Positions 37,001-49,775 of a DNA stretch of 64,000 nt are shown here, piece after piece (the first letter of the stretch is position 1; each line of letters opens with the position of its first letter). Made by a program: the position numbers and the translations under genes. Source of the stretch: Papilionanthe hookeriana x Papilionanthe teres (Eukaryota > Streptophyta > Magnoliopsida > Asparagales > Orchidaceae); assembly GCA_022702705.1 (NCBI GenBank), contig CM040427.1, positions 77,119,283 to 77,183,282 on the forward strand, given 5' to 3'. The notes below the pieces were generated by a model that had not been told where the DNA came from, ran no database searches, and saw only the letters and a list, made by a program, of their open reading frames with translations.

Positions 37001-40000
37001 AATAACAGCAAAATCATAAAAATATAAAATATTAACTACTCTAAGCTTAGAATAAACTCTACTTCCACATTGAGTTGACCAATGTGCTAAATTATTTTTT
37101 TAACCAAACTCATATACAAGCTTATTCTATTTCAATATTCTCAACTAAAAAAAAGATCAAAATTATACCAATAAAGGTGTGGTACAAGTCCCCCATCGAC
37201 CTAATTGTAACATGTCACTATATTGCACTTAAATTTAAAGTCACTATCACTATATGTCATTAATTAAGTCAACAATTGTTACATAGTGACCTAATTGTAA
37301 CATGTCACTATATTGCACTTAATTGTAACATGTCACTATATATGTCATTATTTTTTTGTATTTTTCATAATGACATATATTCAAGCTTAAAACATTTAAT
37401 TGGGAACAAAGCCCTCTTTAAACTTGAATCGATCTAAGATTGGTCATTTAAATAGTATTTGTTGTATTTATGAGGTTTTATTAAAATCAACACATGGCTC
37501 GTGATTTTAGAGTCGATTTAAAACAGCTCTGCTAAGTTAATAAACTAATTTCTACGATTCACCCGGAATGACAAAATCATGAAATTTAATTATAAAAGCC
37601 ATCAAACCCCAGATAAAACCCTTGGATCATAAGTTTCATTATTTGAAATTTCTCATTTGTGGGAGAGATAACTAATCATGGATGCTTACACAAATGGAAA
37701 ACCTTCAAACTAAAAAAAGTCATAACAAGAGAAAAATCTTTAGACAGTGAGTTAGCAGTACATAATCTACTTTAAAAAAGCATTCCATCCTTGCAAAAAA
37801 TGGTAGAGAGCAGTTTTTAGAGCCCTTCCAAACACAATCAACAATAATATGATATTATATCATTCATTTTTTATCATTATAGTTTATGTATAATTTGCAT
37901 AACTATCATGTTAGTGCAGGCAATATTTAAATGTTTAATATTTTGACCTAATATTATGAATTATTACAACCAAGATAATTTTAATGGCAAATTTAAATAT
38001 TTTCTTTGCATGATAATTTTATTTTCCAGATTTTTTTTTTTTCATTAACCTTCATCCATATTAAAGCAATCATTTATTCTATTTATATGACCTTGAAAGA
38101 ACCTTTTTGTGTTAAGATCTCTCATATGGTTGACTAAGTAATAAATTATTCAAAAGTTGTTTTAACTTTAGCATTCTAAATAAAATAATGCGGGCCCTGT
38201 CATGCATTATCTGATAGCTCTAGGGGATCTTTATATTTCGGTGCATTAGGTGCAACTGACTGCATTAAACACCAAATCCACATATTTTAAAATCCATACC
38301 CACACAAAGAGCTGGTGATCTGGGAATATCTATGTTATATGTGAGAGTTAAGCACAAGCAATAAAATATACTCAATCATAATGATAGAAGATTATTAAGC
38401 ATGCAGATGATCAAGTGATCATTCAGGCATAGACAATAATATGATTATTATACAAGAAATAAAACAGATATAGAAAAAATGAAATAATATTTTTATGTTT
38501 TTCAACACCTAACTGGCTATATTCATACCTAACCCCACCTGAGTTAGGGTTTTACTACCTGCCAATAGCAGAATCCCTTGCTTCTCATGCTGCTAGAGAA
38601 ACACCACAAAGTAAATAACACACATTTCTTCAAGGGAAAGTGCAACACACTTCTTTTTGTAGAAAGTGGACCTTAACTAAAGCTATCTAATCCGAAAGCT
38701 TCTTTAAATCTTCCAGGACTTGGCAAATATAATGGTACAGAAAAAAATCAAACCAAAATTCTCCTGAATTTTGGTTGGAAACAAAGGTATTTACCAACTA
38801 ATACACAATATAATCTCTAAAAAAGATAGATGGCCAAAGTATAAATAAAAATAACTTGCTAGACCTAGAGAGATTGAGCTTCTGAGCCTGCAAAAAGCTT
38901 GATTTGGATGAAAATTTTGTTTCTTCCTCTATTTTTCTCTAGAAATGACAAAATCATGGAAGTCCTCTTTAATTGATATTTTACTTACATTTCATTCAAA
39001 AAACATTAATATTTATAGAGAAATAAGTTCTCTCAAAACATTAAAAAGGATCCCACAGAAAATACCTAGTAAATGTTCCCAGAACCTCCTTCCAACAACT
39101 AGAATAACAAGTCATTATAGGGTTAGAATGTGCAAAACTATGCTCCTTATGGCCAAACAAAGCCAGATCCAACATCTAATATGCATGTAGATGGGCTAAT
39201 AAGCTATAACAAATGTTTAAGAAAATAAAAATTCTATAAATACAAACTAGTTTATAAAGTATAAGTCGATTATTCATAATAAACGTGATTATGTATGATT
39301 GGTATTAAACGGTAAATTTAATGATATAATTGTGAAAGTTAAATTTACATAATTTTTAATAATATTAATAATATATTTCAAAAAGAAATAATTGTATAGA
39401 AAATGATTACTAATTATTATAATTTTAGCGAAGAATAATACTTATAGATTAATTAAATAAAAAATACATCAAGATAAATTTTTTAAGTAATTAAAATTTT
39501 AGAAAAATATAAAAAAATAATTGCAATCAATTTTAACAAAAAAAAATGTTTGTTTTTATTATTTTCATTTATTATCCTAAAGACCTTAGTAAAAACTATA
39601 ATCAATGTATGACGAATACATCATGAACATACTAGCATACCAAACCCTGAATCTTCACTTTACATCCTCAGACATATCAAATTGGTCATCTTAAGATTGT
39701 CTCCAAGTCATGAGTGCTCCAAGCTAGCCCAATGGAACTTTTAATCATTTCCATGGTTTTTTGATAATTACTTAATCTAAGAGAAAATACTTAGAAAGTC
39801 ATTAGATGAGATCATATAAGAGTTCAGATCAACAAATCACCCAAACATACATACTAACCTTCACTATTTTAGCCACTTAGCTTATTTCATAATTCTTATC
39901 ACTCTGGCCCAACTCATGTTAAAGAGAATGAACGTGAAAAATAATAAAACGTGTAGGTAAATAATATAACAAAAATCATAAGTTATTTTAAAGGTATTCA

Positions 40001-43000
40001 AGAATCAATTGATAAGCAAAAATGTCATTAATCAAACTCTATGTAGCATTCTTTACGTAACACAAATAAGGTTATCATCCTACACAAAAAATTTAAAGCA
40101 ACATTGGAACTTAATGCATTATGCTATCCTCTCCTCTGTCCCTACCGTCACTCTTTCTTCAGTAGGAAGCAAATCCAGCGTTAATTAAGGAAAGCCTATT
40201 GTTAACTAATGAAAGCCTGGGATGAGAATAAAAAAAAAAAAAATCAAAATTCATAGGCTTCCAACTTGAATTTTAACCATGATCGGTCTCTTTAGGTGCA
40301 AATTGGTAAACAAACTTATTAGTCCCAAAAGAGTACACATTTTTACAAAATATGACATTCCCAAAGAAGATTTGAGAGCAAAACAAAAAAAAAATTGCAC
40401 AAGACTAAAAGCCATATATAAAATCTCACAATGATCGAAACTTTCCATGAAATGAAAACCAAGTAATGCATGGAGCATGATAAAATCTCAATCACGTAAA
40501 CAAACAATTACTAAACAACCTTAATAAAAACAAAGAATTGAATTCAACAAAGAGATTATCTTGGCCTCATTTCAATTGAAAGGGATTCATCCCACAAAGT
40601 ATTATCAAGTCTTGTCAACACTTAAATAATGCACATTCATGGCACTCATACAAATCTGGGTGAAGATAGATATGTATTGGACTCTAGAACCTTTTTCTTT
40701 TTCGCAAACTTCGGGGTCCTAGTTACAATTCAAAAGTCCAAAATAACTAACTACTCACAATCCATCAAGTTTTACTCAATCACAGAAAGATTCAATACAA
40801 TTAACATGAATTTCAGCAGCATCAAATCTTCCATAAAAATTCTAGCCATTGATTTGTAAATCATAAATGGCCTTATCCTTTTTATAAATGCTCAATCATT
40901 AGAATAACAAGCTTGAAAATCTTATTGTTTGGTTCATTTATGATTATGAACAATGTAGTTTAAAGCACATGAAAGAACTCATTAAGTAGATCATAAAAGC
41001 TCAATTATATAGATCATAAGAAAGCTTGTCAAGAAGCTTGATTCATTTATGATTATTAATAATATCATTTATAAAGCACGTGAACAAATTTGTTGCTAGA
41101 TTGTTGTTTTTTATAGCTATTTAGTCCAATAACATTTGGAAGATAAAGATTGTACTGCCTAAATTGTAGTACCGACCTTTGTCGCAGGCGCTTATAACCA
41201 ATGTGGGGGATGCAGATGGTTCACATGACTGTTCCTAAGCTTTGAGTTTATAGGATCTTGCTAGATGGGATCTTACGACTCTTTTTAAGATCTTAAATTC
41301 AATTTTCATTTTTTTTTTTCTAAATCTTGATAATGCCCATCTAAGTTACCGAATGAGATGCACATTTAAAGTTAAAAAATCACAAATAAATAAAGCTTTA
41401 GCTAAGCTCAAACCAAGTACAAATATTCATGAATTTAAATGAAACAAACTTGAATACAATTTCAAAAGCTTGAATCGAGCTTGAGATGACCTTTAACATG
41501 CTTCTATTAAACAAGATCATGCTCAAATAACCTCCAGTTCAGTTCAACTTGATACATTTGCAACCCGACAATATGTGTTCTAAGGGAGTAATAATAATGA
41601 TTATAGTATAGTCATATACAATGAGATAATAAAGAAACCTGAAAATATGCAATTCATATAAACATGAAATGCTTAAAATAACAAACTTCTTTAAACAAAG
41701 CTACCCCTAATTATCTTAAATACTAGCGGTGTTGAGTTAAACAATTTCAAATTTGACTAAACATAAAATTTCATGCTTCTTTTATGGCTTTTGTTATTAA
41801 TAAATTCTTAAGAGATTGATAATGATTTAACTTTTTCCTTAAAGTCTATGTTTAAGAATTTGCATGCGAGAAACTAGTAATTAAACCCAAATTCAATTTC
41901 AATTTGCTTAACAAAGAAAATTTTGTCAAGAGTTTTCAAGAAGACTTAAGTTAGCTTATTCAATTAATTTATCACTTTTAGTAGTCATAATTGGATTTTG
42001 GTTCTAATTGCAATTTAGATGAGCCTTATCAAGTTTAAAAAACGAGATTTCAGGTAAAACTATGACTAGATTTTGGTTCAATTAACAAGAAGGATTAGAT
42101 CAAAATTTGTATGCAATTTAGGTTTAACTATGACCTATGGTTTCATTTCAATTTAAATTTAGTTTATAATTGTTACTTAGAATCGGATTTAATCTTATGT
42201 TCAAATTTAATTCCTAATTTTTGCATACATGCAATTTCAAAATCAAAGTACAGTTCTTGTTCAAGTATAAATTCAAGTTTATATTTAGATGTTTCTATGA
42301 GAATTTTAGAATCACACTCATGATTGGATTTAGGTTCTAATTGTAATTTAGCATTAGATTCAATTGCAAGTTCAGGTTTTTCAGCATTAATGTTAGTTTT
42401 AACTTCAAATTCAAGTTTCAACACTTCTTGACCAAATTTTAATAAAATATATTCTAATTCAACACAATCAAATATGGAATTCATGTTGCAATTTTAAACC
42501 ATCATCTACTTGTAATAAATCTAAAAAAAAAGTTCAATTGTAATTATAAATCTTCATCTAATTCATTTTTTAAAAATATGTGTGAATTACAGTTTCTTTA
42601 ATGAGAATAGATTTGACCATGTATGATTTTTGTGTCGGTATATACTTTGTAGGTTTAAGAGAAACTAAACTTTTCTCTTTTGAGATTTCCATTACGGTTG
42701 TGATATTTCTAATAGATGATTCAGAGAATACCTTAATATTCAAATATCTAAATAAAAACTAAATCGGTTGAAAACTGTAATTTAAAACAACCTTAATCTT
42801 GTCTCTAAGACTGTAAATGAAACAAATTATGATAATAATAGGAACGATACAAGTTTTCATAGGAATCAGGGCAAAAATAATAGATTTTATTCTGTCAGTA
42901 CCAAATCAAAATTAATACAATCTCAAATACATAAATTATAAACACCTCTCCATGAGAAATCTAAGAAGTTAGTCTAGAAAGCTAAAATCTATATTTCAAG

Positions 43001-44843
43001 GATCTAGCCAGAAACAGTGTCAAGAACATGCGCCTCCATTGTTTTAATTTCTGAAATTTCAAAAATGCACCATTGCTTCTCTCACCCGACGCAAATGATC
43101 CTGACTTTGAAATATTTGCAAAAATTCCATTTCATCAACTTTGACAAGATTTGTTAATGCTTTCAAATGTCTCATGCTATTCATGTGTGAAGAAGTTATT
43201 TGGTAAAAAGGATGCTAATATAAGGTAAATTTCAACTTCAATAAAGTCAAAAGAATAATATTCTCATTAGGTTGGATTGTATCTTAAAAAGTGTTTTTTT
43301 TTCCAACTTTTATATTTTCCACATACACCGCATAAATAGATGTCTCCCTAGGTAAAAGGACAGAAAATCTTTAGCAAAGTATCCAGGGTGATTCCAATAT
43401 AACTTTTGACCATATAAAATAAAGGAGCCGTTATGAAAGTTTATCTCGTGAATATAAATAAGTGATCAAACAAAAAAACTACCCTAACGATAGATGGTGA
43501 AACTTGAAGGGGAGAAAATCATTAAGTATTCAGGAGAGTTTGATAACAAAGGCAAACTGGAATCCTTTAGTTTAAGCAAACATCAATTAAATGATTGTTT
43601 GGAATTTTAGGCAAATCTAGAAATAGATCAAACATTAGTAAAGACTTGGTGGTACAAGAAAGTAAAAATAAGTTATTGAATAAAAATAATCACTTTTAAA
43701 AAGTGACATAAGAGGATTACTATTAAGACATAATGATTATAAGAAAGCTATAAGTCGTGCAAAAAAACAAATAAAAAAATCAATGACTAAAATTTTGTAT
43801 GACTTATATGAGAGGTTGGATACTAACAAAGGAGTGCAGGAACTATAAGAAATAGCTATGGCAAGGTAAGTAAAAATCTAAAAGCTGCTATAAAGTTAAA
43901 TGCATTTCTCTTAAATTTTAAGTAAACATGAAGACACCAAAGATTGATGAAACGTAGCTCTAACAAATTAGTAAATAAGATTTTTAGGAAAGAATTTATA
44001 ATTTTTGAAGAAAAATATAAATCAATAATATACATCACAAATTGATAGAAAAGCAAAGTGCAGTTAGCTCTAACATAATACATAAAAATAAACTTTTAAG
44101 TTTAGATGAGATATCTATGAAAATTTGGAGACTTATAAATTCATTGTTCTACTTAACAAATGACTAGAGATGTATTTTCTTTATTATTATGAGATGTTCA
44201 AAATAATAGTAATTATAAAACAAATAAGCTTATGAGTTATACAATAACGTTAATGGGTGTGATGTTTGTTGACCTCACTTTTGTCGAAGTTTAGTTTTCC
44301 TCCTAGGATTTAGGGTTCTAGCTTTAGCAGCTTCCCCGACGATCTTAGATTCTTAGCAATGGGCCCACCTCGCTTTAGAAAATTCGGAGCCATCTCTTTA
44401 CTCTTTTGGAGTCCCGGATGAAATTCCGTACCTCTAGCTCATAGAATGTTGGAATTGACGTTAGGAATCCAAAGTGAGTTCCCATAGGACCACCGCACCT
44501 TAGGACAGCCTTGTGCACGTTTCCTGCACCACCGCGCGCAAATTTCTCGATTCGCGGCCTCGACGCTTTAAGTTCTCCACAACGGATCAAGACCGAAGTT
44601 AGAACGCCGGGACGATCGACATCAAAGTCAGAATTTCAGAAAAGGCCGGATTTGACGCACTTTCGACGCGACCGTCGACGAGGCTGTCCGAACGACCTCG
44701 GATGACGAAATTGACTGCGCCGATGCGTCCAGAACATCGATTTCACCTAAAATTGACATTTATTTCGGGACGATAGCTCGTCGGGGAGAAAACTCCGAAA
44801 ATTTGTATGATAATAATAATTATAATAATAATAATAATAATAA

Positions 44844-44889
<46 letters not shown>

Positions 44890-47800
44890 TTTATATTCTC
44901 CCTAAAGCCCTAAATCCTCCCCATCGCACACTCGGCCCGTCTCCCTCTCCCGCTCTCCTGTTCGCACGCCCGACCGGACTCCCATCTCCTGTGGTCTCCT
45001 CCTCAAGCCACACGCGTCCATCCCTTATCTCTGGCCGCTCTATCTTCTCCTACTCTTCCCTGCGTGATCCCGTGGCCGAACCCATCCCCTCTGCGGCATT
45101 TTGTCGCTGCCTCAAACTCGCCCCCTACAGGTAGGTTCGACACTTCTCCCCTTCCTTTGCCTATAAATGCCCCATTTGAAGTGGGATTTGAGGCTGCCCG
45201 AAAATTCTTGTGAGAAAGGGGAGGTGCTGCTGGATTGGTGTCTGAATCCTTGCTTCTCTTGTGTGCTCTACATCGGCTGGTAACCTTCCTCTACCCCCTC
45301 TCTTCTTCTCGGCTTGGCCCAGGGAGCCCGTAATCTTGTTGTTGGTTCGGTCCTTCCTGCTTACTGTTTGGGCTGGGTGTTTACATGCTATGAAATGGTT
45401 TATTTGGTTGCACAAATGATAGTTTTTTACTCTCCTTCTCTAGTGGCATGCTAGTATGTTCTTATACAAAGATTTGAGGGCATTTTTATTACTTGAAGCA
45501 TATGTAAAATGAAAGCATGAGCATGTTCTAGAATTTAGACTTTGTTTACTTGCTTGAGATGGTGTAGGAGTGGCATGCTATTACTCTCTTCTTTTCTTTA
45601 TGTTCAAAGCAAATGCAAAATATGTTGGAAATATGGCTTTAAGTTCATGCTAGTTCCTCTTTATAAGCATGTTGGGATATGTATCACATGGTTTTACATT
45701 TATTCTTATCTAATATGAGATATTGGAAGGCTCATTTGGCTCTTGCAAGCATATGGAGGGTTTGGGTTCCAATGCTTTAAGCTTTATTTTTTCAAAAAAA
45801 AATGCATGCTAGAAGTCATGGAGAAAGGACTCTATGTTTGTTCTTACTTAAAGCATGTGTTAGTCTTTCATTTTTGATATATTAAAGGCATGAGCTTGAG
45901 GCAAGGATTAACCTCTCTTGCAAGAATGTTGAGATGTGTATTGTGATCCCCCTTTGCTTACTTTGGTTTCGCATGAGTTATGGAAGGATTTATTTAGCTT
46001 TTTAACATGCATGTGGGGCTTGTTTCTAGCTCATTGTAGCCTTATTTTGATGAGATGCATGTTGTAAAGACCCTAATTGGTTTGGAAAGTTTTCCATGTT
46101 TATTCTCATTTGAAATATGTGGCGGCTTTATATTTGGAATACATGGAAATATTTGTTTTCACTTCATGTTTGATCCGGTTTTAGCCTCATTGAATCATCT
46201 TGAAAGAGTTTGGGTGTTGGCTTTCATGGAAGTTTGGGTTTCGGTTTCATGTTGGGGCTATGTTTTATTTGCTTAAATTTATATCGAGCTTTAAAAGATT
46301 TATTTTTATTAAGCTTTATTTAAGGAGTTTGGGTAGCTTGTCTTAACCTCCACTTAAGAGCTTATTTTAATATATATGAATGCTGCCCCTGTTTTAATGA
46401 TTTAAAAGACCTATCTTGGCCTTTATGTGGGGCTCGGCTTGCTCACTTTGGCCCCTACCCGAGAGCCTGCTTTGATAAGTTATGCTTGTTCTCATTTTAA
46501 TGCTTTAAAAGACGTATTCTTGGTTTGATTTTGGGTCTGTTTTTGGCCCCATACTTGGCTCGGGTTCGAGCCCTGTGCTGGCTCGGTTTCACTCCTGTAG
46601 TAGTTCCCTGTTGTGGCTTTGTGTTGGGCTGTGGGTACGGCTTTGTGGCGAATCCTTTTACAAGCTTTATGCTGGGAGGGCTTCTCCTTTCTTTTTACCT
46701 TGGCCGAGAGCCTCTATTTGGATTTATTGGAGGATTTTACACTTTTGTGACATGTTAAGTTATGAATCAAATTGGGAGTTTGGAAATCTTAATGTTAGCA
46801 TGAATTTGGAAATGCTAGTGTGGGCCTTTGTTGCTACCTTGGTCACAAACCTTTCCCTTCTATTTGTGCCTTGGTCGTGACCTCCCCCTGGTTTCTGTTG
46901 CTTTAGCCGTGAGCTTCTATTTTGTATTGTGGGAAGATTTTGCACTTATAATATATGGGGAGTTATAAATCATTTGGAAGTTGGAAAATCTTCAATTTTA
47001 GCATAGGTTTGGAGGTGGTCTTCTCCGGGCCATTTTCCTCTTGCTCGATTTATGAAGTTTGGAAGATTTCCGAATTTTACTTTGGAGAGAATATTTGGCT
47101 TGGATGAATTGGTTTCATAAAGAATACCTTCGAGGTTTGGATACCGGTGTCGGGAGATCTTTTCTGTGTGGTCATCATGTCGGTTCGGCCCTGCTTTCGA
47201 TTTAAGATTTGGAAAGGACACCCTCTTCGGGTCGATCCAATTATGAACTTTGAGAAAATGATATCCTCTGGATTGATTCAAGGATCTTGGGCCGTATTTG
47301 GATCATACTTCTTTCACTTGCTTTGTGAAGTTTGGAAACACCTCAAACCTTATTTTAGGGGTGTTTTAAACTAACCCTCCTTCCGTTTGGGCCCCGCCTC
47401 TTTTAAATTGGATTTGGAGGTAGGGTTAGTCTCATTTCCTTCCCCTTTTTGTTATTGACTTGTTTTCCCCGCTTCTCTAGGAGTTGGTTTTGTTTTGTTT
47501 TGGGGCAGTGACGGTGTTGATGATAAAGGCACACCGGTGGTAGTGGAATGATATCTCATCCTACGACACTATGACTCGCTCCAGGGTCCCGGTGAACCGT
47601 AGGATGACGGTATCATTCACCGCTATAAGGCAAGCGGGGCACCCGAACCTTCTTAGGATTGTTAGTGATCTTACACCCGACGAAGTGATCGACTTGTGGA
47701 CAATCCCAATTTTCAAAATCTGATAAGAATATGATACTACATTTTACAACAAAAACATATTTTCACTACAACCAAAACATCGACATAAACTCTCTTTTGT

Positions 47801-49688
47801 ATGTCTGAAATCCACGTGCATGCTAAAAACATAAATTTTAAAACTATATTATAAATTTGGTTGTCCATTTGTTGATTGTCAGTCTTGGGTTAAGGAACAC
47901 CCTCCTGAGTTAGGTTTAGTAGGACACCCTTCTAGTCGAGTAGTGGGCTCTATACACTCGGGTGACCGAGTAGCCTTCGACGACCCTCGAGCATTACTAC
48001 ACAGTTCTGAGCCTTGCCACGACTCGAGTGCTTACGGTTTTTTTCGGATTTTTCGTATGATCTTCGGATGAAGCAGTCGTGGTCCTTTTTCCGGGACTTT
48101 CCCGAAGTTTTGATGATTTTATTTTTGTTTTGTTATTCATTTCCCGAGTTTTCTACCGTAACTCATTCGTCGTCTTTTCTCGAGTTTTCTGGACGATATT
48201 GTTTTTTCGGCTTGGTTTCCACTTGTGTGACACACTTCAGCCTGCTACAATTTAATAAAATAATGGATCTCTCAGGTATACAAGTTCGTTTATATTTACG
48301 GCGTGTTACTTTTCGTATCCATTCTTATTCTTTTTAGCGACGTTGTCTTATACTTCTACTTGCATGTTTTCTTCACGTGCGTTATCTTGTGCTACACATT
48401 GTACAACTTTAAACATATTTGCATAGGATGTTTAGGAGAACTCAACCATAGGGCCATCTGATTGAATATTATGACTTGCCACCTTAGAAAACTCTACCAC
48501 TTCACGGCAAGGAGCTTTGAGCACAGTGGGCAGCATGGTTATCTTCATCAGCAAAACTTGTCTCTACTTCAGCAAAACCATTCCTTTGTCTAAAATAACA
48601 AGTCATAGGACTTCGAGGTAGTCCGCCTAGTACGACATAAATCTTCACCTTATTCTTTTAGGCCTTTGCACAGCCTTGTTGTGCAATATAAGCCCTAACT
48701 CGCTTAGGATTCCGAGGTCGTCATCCGATACGGCGTAAACCCTCCAATCTTCCAGGTCATTCTCATAATCAGGTGATTATGTGAATGTAATTCCTATAAT
48801 TAATTGGCGGAATTGAAACTTAAATTCATTTTCAAAACTTAAACCTCAACATTAGGATAGTCTGGGAAGTCATCGAGGTTCTCCTCGAGATCCGTGACGT
48901 CCCCTACCTCTCTTTTCTTTGACTCTGGAAATAACTGTTCCACATTGCGTCTTTCACCTATTGGATTTCCTACTACTACACTTCGTTGAAAACCCTACCC
49001 TTGAGTTCATGAAGATAGAAACCTCTGATCTAAATCGAGAGTTCTCTCAGGTGACTTCGGTCATTTGAGCGGTAATTGACTATGGGGGTTTACCTCTATA
49101 GGGAGCTTTAAAGACCTCAGATAATATAAACCCTATTTAATTCTTTTTGTATTAAATAGAGGAACTTGTCGGTCCACATAAAGGTTCGCAGACCAGAACG
49201 GATGTCATGAATTCTGTAGTTTATTTGATCGAGTAATATCGTCAAGCAGTGTGTCTATTCCTCGAGATAGATGCACCGCTTGTGATATTACGCTCGTCTA
49301 TTTAAACTACTAAACTAATGAGATCCGTCTATTCTCATATTTTAAAATTTAAAGTTTTATTTTCAAAACTAATATATGTATTAAATTAAATCTTAAATCC
49401 CCAAACAAACAAAAATAATTTTCCAAATCATTTCAGCGGCCGACAATGTTCAAAAATATTAGTTAAAATATTTTGGATCCATTAGGCAAGGGAATGAAGA
49501 TATATAGGCGAATATAACATCTAGATTTAAGGATAAGCGGCAAATGGAGAAATGTGGCTCAATAGCATTATGTGATATGATCATATCATCAAAACTTTTT
49601 GTAAATTTTTATAAAACTAAAATTAAGGTAGTAAATGGATATATGAGTTTGGGAGTAAAATGCCATTATCGCTTGGTTGAGTATGGTG

Positions 49689-49775
<87 letters not shown>

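Larger units (their letters stand above)
44267..49519 (+). mobile_element. 5.25-kb non-coding LTR-like element in intron 7, relative of the 7.5-kb insertion
   Basis: The left end TGTTGACCTCACTTTTG matches the minus-strand start of the 7.5-kb insertion (TGTTGATCTCATTTTTG, ending at 19300) at 15 of 17 bases. Its distal part (about 48990-49490) aligns, reversed, with 11860-12300, including a shared 19-base GAATAGACACACTGCTTGA (minus strand at 49242-49260; plus at 12027-12045). The right end is probably GAATATAACA at 49519. A GC-rich block with a TATA-like box at 45162 resembles an LTR U3/R region. No retroviral domain and no clear target duplication were found. Orientation is opposite to the host gene. 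Confidence 0.6.

Noticed and set aside
42173..42484. 103-codon minus-strand frame, Glu/Lys/Leu-rich
   Set aside because: It comes from short internal repeats of 'ttctaattgtaatttag'-type DNA in intron 7; no upstream or downstream exon and no known family.
49544..49774. 76-codon plus-strand frame ending in Ile-Tyr repeats
   Set aside because: Translation of the (AT)n microsatellite.
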